Assembly (NCBI GenBank): GCA_964409685.1
Contig: CAYPEJ010000001.1
Location: 62,001-126,000 of the forward strand
DNA: 64,000 bases
Reading direction: 5' to 3'
DNA from: Clostridium_AI sp964409685
Lineage (GTDB): Bacteria; Bacillota; Clostridia; Lachnospirales; Lachnospiraceae
Under the pieces are notes generated by a model. The model saw only the letters and a program-made list of their open reading frames with translations. It made no database searches and was not told where the DNA came from. Each line of letters begins with the position of its first letter. Within the stretch, counting starts at the first letter, position 1. The translations under genes and the position numbers were made by a program. Positions 63,901-64,000 of the stretch are shown here, in pieces.

Positions 63901-64000
63901 ATAGAAAAAGAGCCTAAGCAATTGCAGCATGTAATACTCAAATTGGTAAGAGATATTTTGAGTAAATATCTACATATAGGGTTCTGTGAGGATATTTGTA
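60955..64000 (+). CDS. NACHT ATPase with N-terminal restriction-endonuclease-like domain (partial)
   Basis: The frame is open from ATG 60955 (GAGAGGTGG upstream) to the right edge, 1015 codons so far. Residues 1-80 look like a PD-(D/E)xK nuclease: GSNSFELLVRSLAE, GPDGQREFVFDA (Asp37) and GQAKFK (Gln62, Lys64). The NACHT domain has Walker A LIGGAGQGKTT (266-276) and Walker B IFDGLDE (378-384), followed by TTRPQGY and a sensor-2-like region ending in FPIRSIQEYLAS. Beyond about 650 is a long, Leu/Ile-rich helical repeat region, typical of a target-sensing domain in STAND proteins. Such nuclease-NACHT proteins act in antiphage defence. It follows the ppdK terminator as an independent, AT-richer unit. 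Confidence 0.85.
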   Translation, partial: MKYNLDNLGSNSFELLVRSLAECEFGISCKQYGEGPDGQREFVFDATIENNFGKLSGRTIGQAKFKSCMTKDNDLNWLKKVIKEEIDGFREKKKEEPEYIPNNYLFFTNVVLTPVKNTGVQDKIEQFIKETNDVIENFIVLGYDNICALLDIHRDVATGYASYIMPGDILMALYHEFSQKKERIMELLLRYLEKEFLGRDLNIRLEQAGSVGDDKIKVESTFIDLFVTDNNGNDYRFVENIVKRANSIQGYRLGEEQIKSMSNVVLIGGAGQGKTTLCQFVIQLYRAVFLKYNKTLNSDVSDFLNVFNNGYKYQISCYRIPIKIILKEYASWIAEQKEKDRDYTVKSYIKHMILLREAEGFDVSDLLLLLKDFSWIFIFDGLDEVPVTSNRSEMMKEIRDFVFVDLKNAKCDCILIATTRPQGYSEEFGKQYFEHVVLKELNRQTCMEYLNKFIPIMEQDELKQKEFLETLGEAIEDDLISRLLVTPLQATIIAILVKSGGRPPKDRYTLFESYYEIIVKREKQKKVIPQIEDNINWIDEVHYKLAYKLQLESQYRENASAEIERKNLVEMLEEYLKEDREKDEFLSDNSKDNEKEVKELAVELLNIVSLRLCLLVEDKEDMYSFPIRSIQEYLASRYICSMQPQKLHDEIKRIAYSSYWRNVLLFCIGYINRHRKYMEDNIRALCSNMNGESLLDDKENSESICFYGSWLALDILNDGVFKPSEQNYYIKLLKELITLPCSDRIKNLCLCSEQIKKKFIVNILLKEPEVEKPNFWYIVFQMVNDGGVSIEDVNQLLIKFSLKKQEELIFIWIESCDVFTCCKKLNNMIEDKIIDFCVQEIDIPLLSCDNIIALLKEGANKILENKLSRKYLINSFISDYLTSDVMYDYTKRKKGNDLFYDIFKCNIEDLLKYLEENTLENKVNIKNTGISIDLSTFTIAKNHRELNLIYKFLKENEIETYSLLVLFLIEFNNHSYLSLLNQIEKEPKQLQHVILKLVRDILSKYLHIGFCEDIC

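Noticed and set aside
1..64000. CRISPR arrays, tRNA or rRNA genes, insertion sequences
   Set aside because: No regularly spaced repeats, cloverleaf sequences, rRNA signatures or transposase motifs were recognised on either strand; short tRNAs could still be missed by eye.

Overview
The window is a low-GC, densely packed stretch of a Clostridia chromosome, most likely Lachnospiraceae. This rests on the era - yqzL-like - recO - glyS - ppdK neighbourhood, the alpha2-type glycyl-tRNA synthetase, pyruvate phosphate dikinase, an EFR1-type flavodoxin/ferredoxin protein, strong AGGAGG ribosome binding sites and AT-rich spacers. The species call is inference; no rRNA, tRNA, CRISPR array or insertion sequence was recognised.

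Region 1 (1-18428) is the distal part of a contractile injection system (CIS, phage-tail-like) operon, all on the + strand. It has a CIS tube/LysM protein, a VgrG split into a gpD-like hub and a gpV-like spike, gp25, two baseplate-J proteins, a tail protein I, a CIS-associated protein with an FPFER...YYYGK start, a Pvc16-like cap protein and a PAAR-like (DUF4280) tip. Sheath, tube and ATPase genes are not in view and presumably lie to the left. Interleaved are four single-gene, membrane-anchored proteins: a pseudokinase, a 16-repeat MORN protein, a pseudo-nucleotide-cyclase with a TPR and a sensor-HAMP-SpoIIE protein. In three of these the catalytic residues have been replaced, so the locus appears to carry a set of dead signalling enzymes at the membrane. 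This is the most unusual part of the window.

Region 2 (18429-25128) starts with an intergenic region rich in palindromes, including a Fur-like box. An operon of a DUF454 protein, a YgbA-like zinc/cysteine protein and a heterodimeric ABC exporter pair follows. Next comes an Abi_2 abortive-infection protein and a minus-strand exported protein, flanked by two short, nearly identical fragments of the second ABC gene, which marks a rearranged insertion site.

Region 3 (25129-32182) has an ECF S-component with a class V aminotransferase and purH behind a ZTP riboswitch. A RecQ-like helicase fused to a phosphoribosyltransferase follows, paired with a DprA-like protein, which resembles the ShosTA type of defence pair.

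Region 4 (32183-42918) is mostly housekeeping: a PEP-synthase/rifampicin-phosphotransferase-like enzyme with a membrane partner, a PreP-like M16 protease, era, yqzL-like, recO, a lipoprotein and glyS.

Region 5 (42919-57930) is a hybrid PKS/NRPS locus of two giant genes plus an EFR1 protein, lying between glyS and ppdK. The domain order is FAAL-ACP-KS-AT(dead) // ACP-aminotransferase-C-PCP-KS-AT-KR-ACP-thioester reductase. The first half resembles the iturin/mycosubtilin starter. There is no adenylation domain for the amino-acid module. The expected product is a lipid-like beta-amino acyl amide released reductively.

Region 6 (57931-64000) holds ppdK and then a NACHT ATPase with an N-terminal restriction-endonuclease-like domain. 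It is a probable antiphage protein and runs off the right edge.
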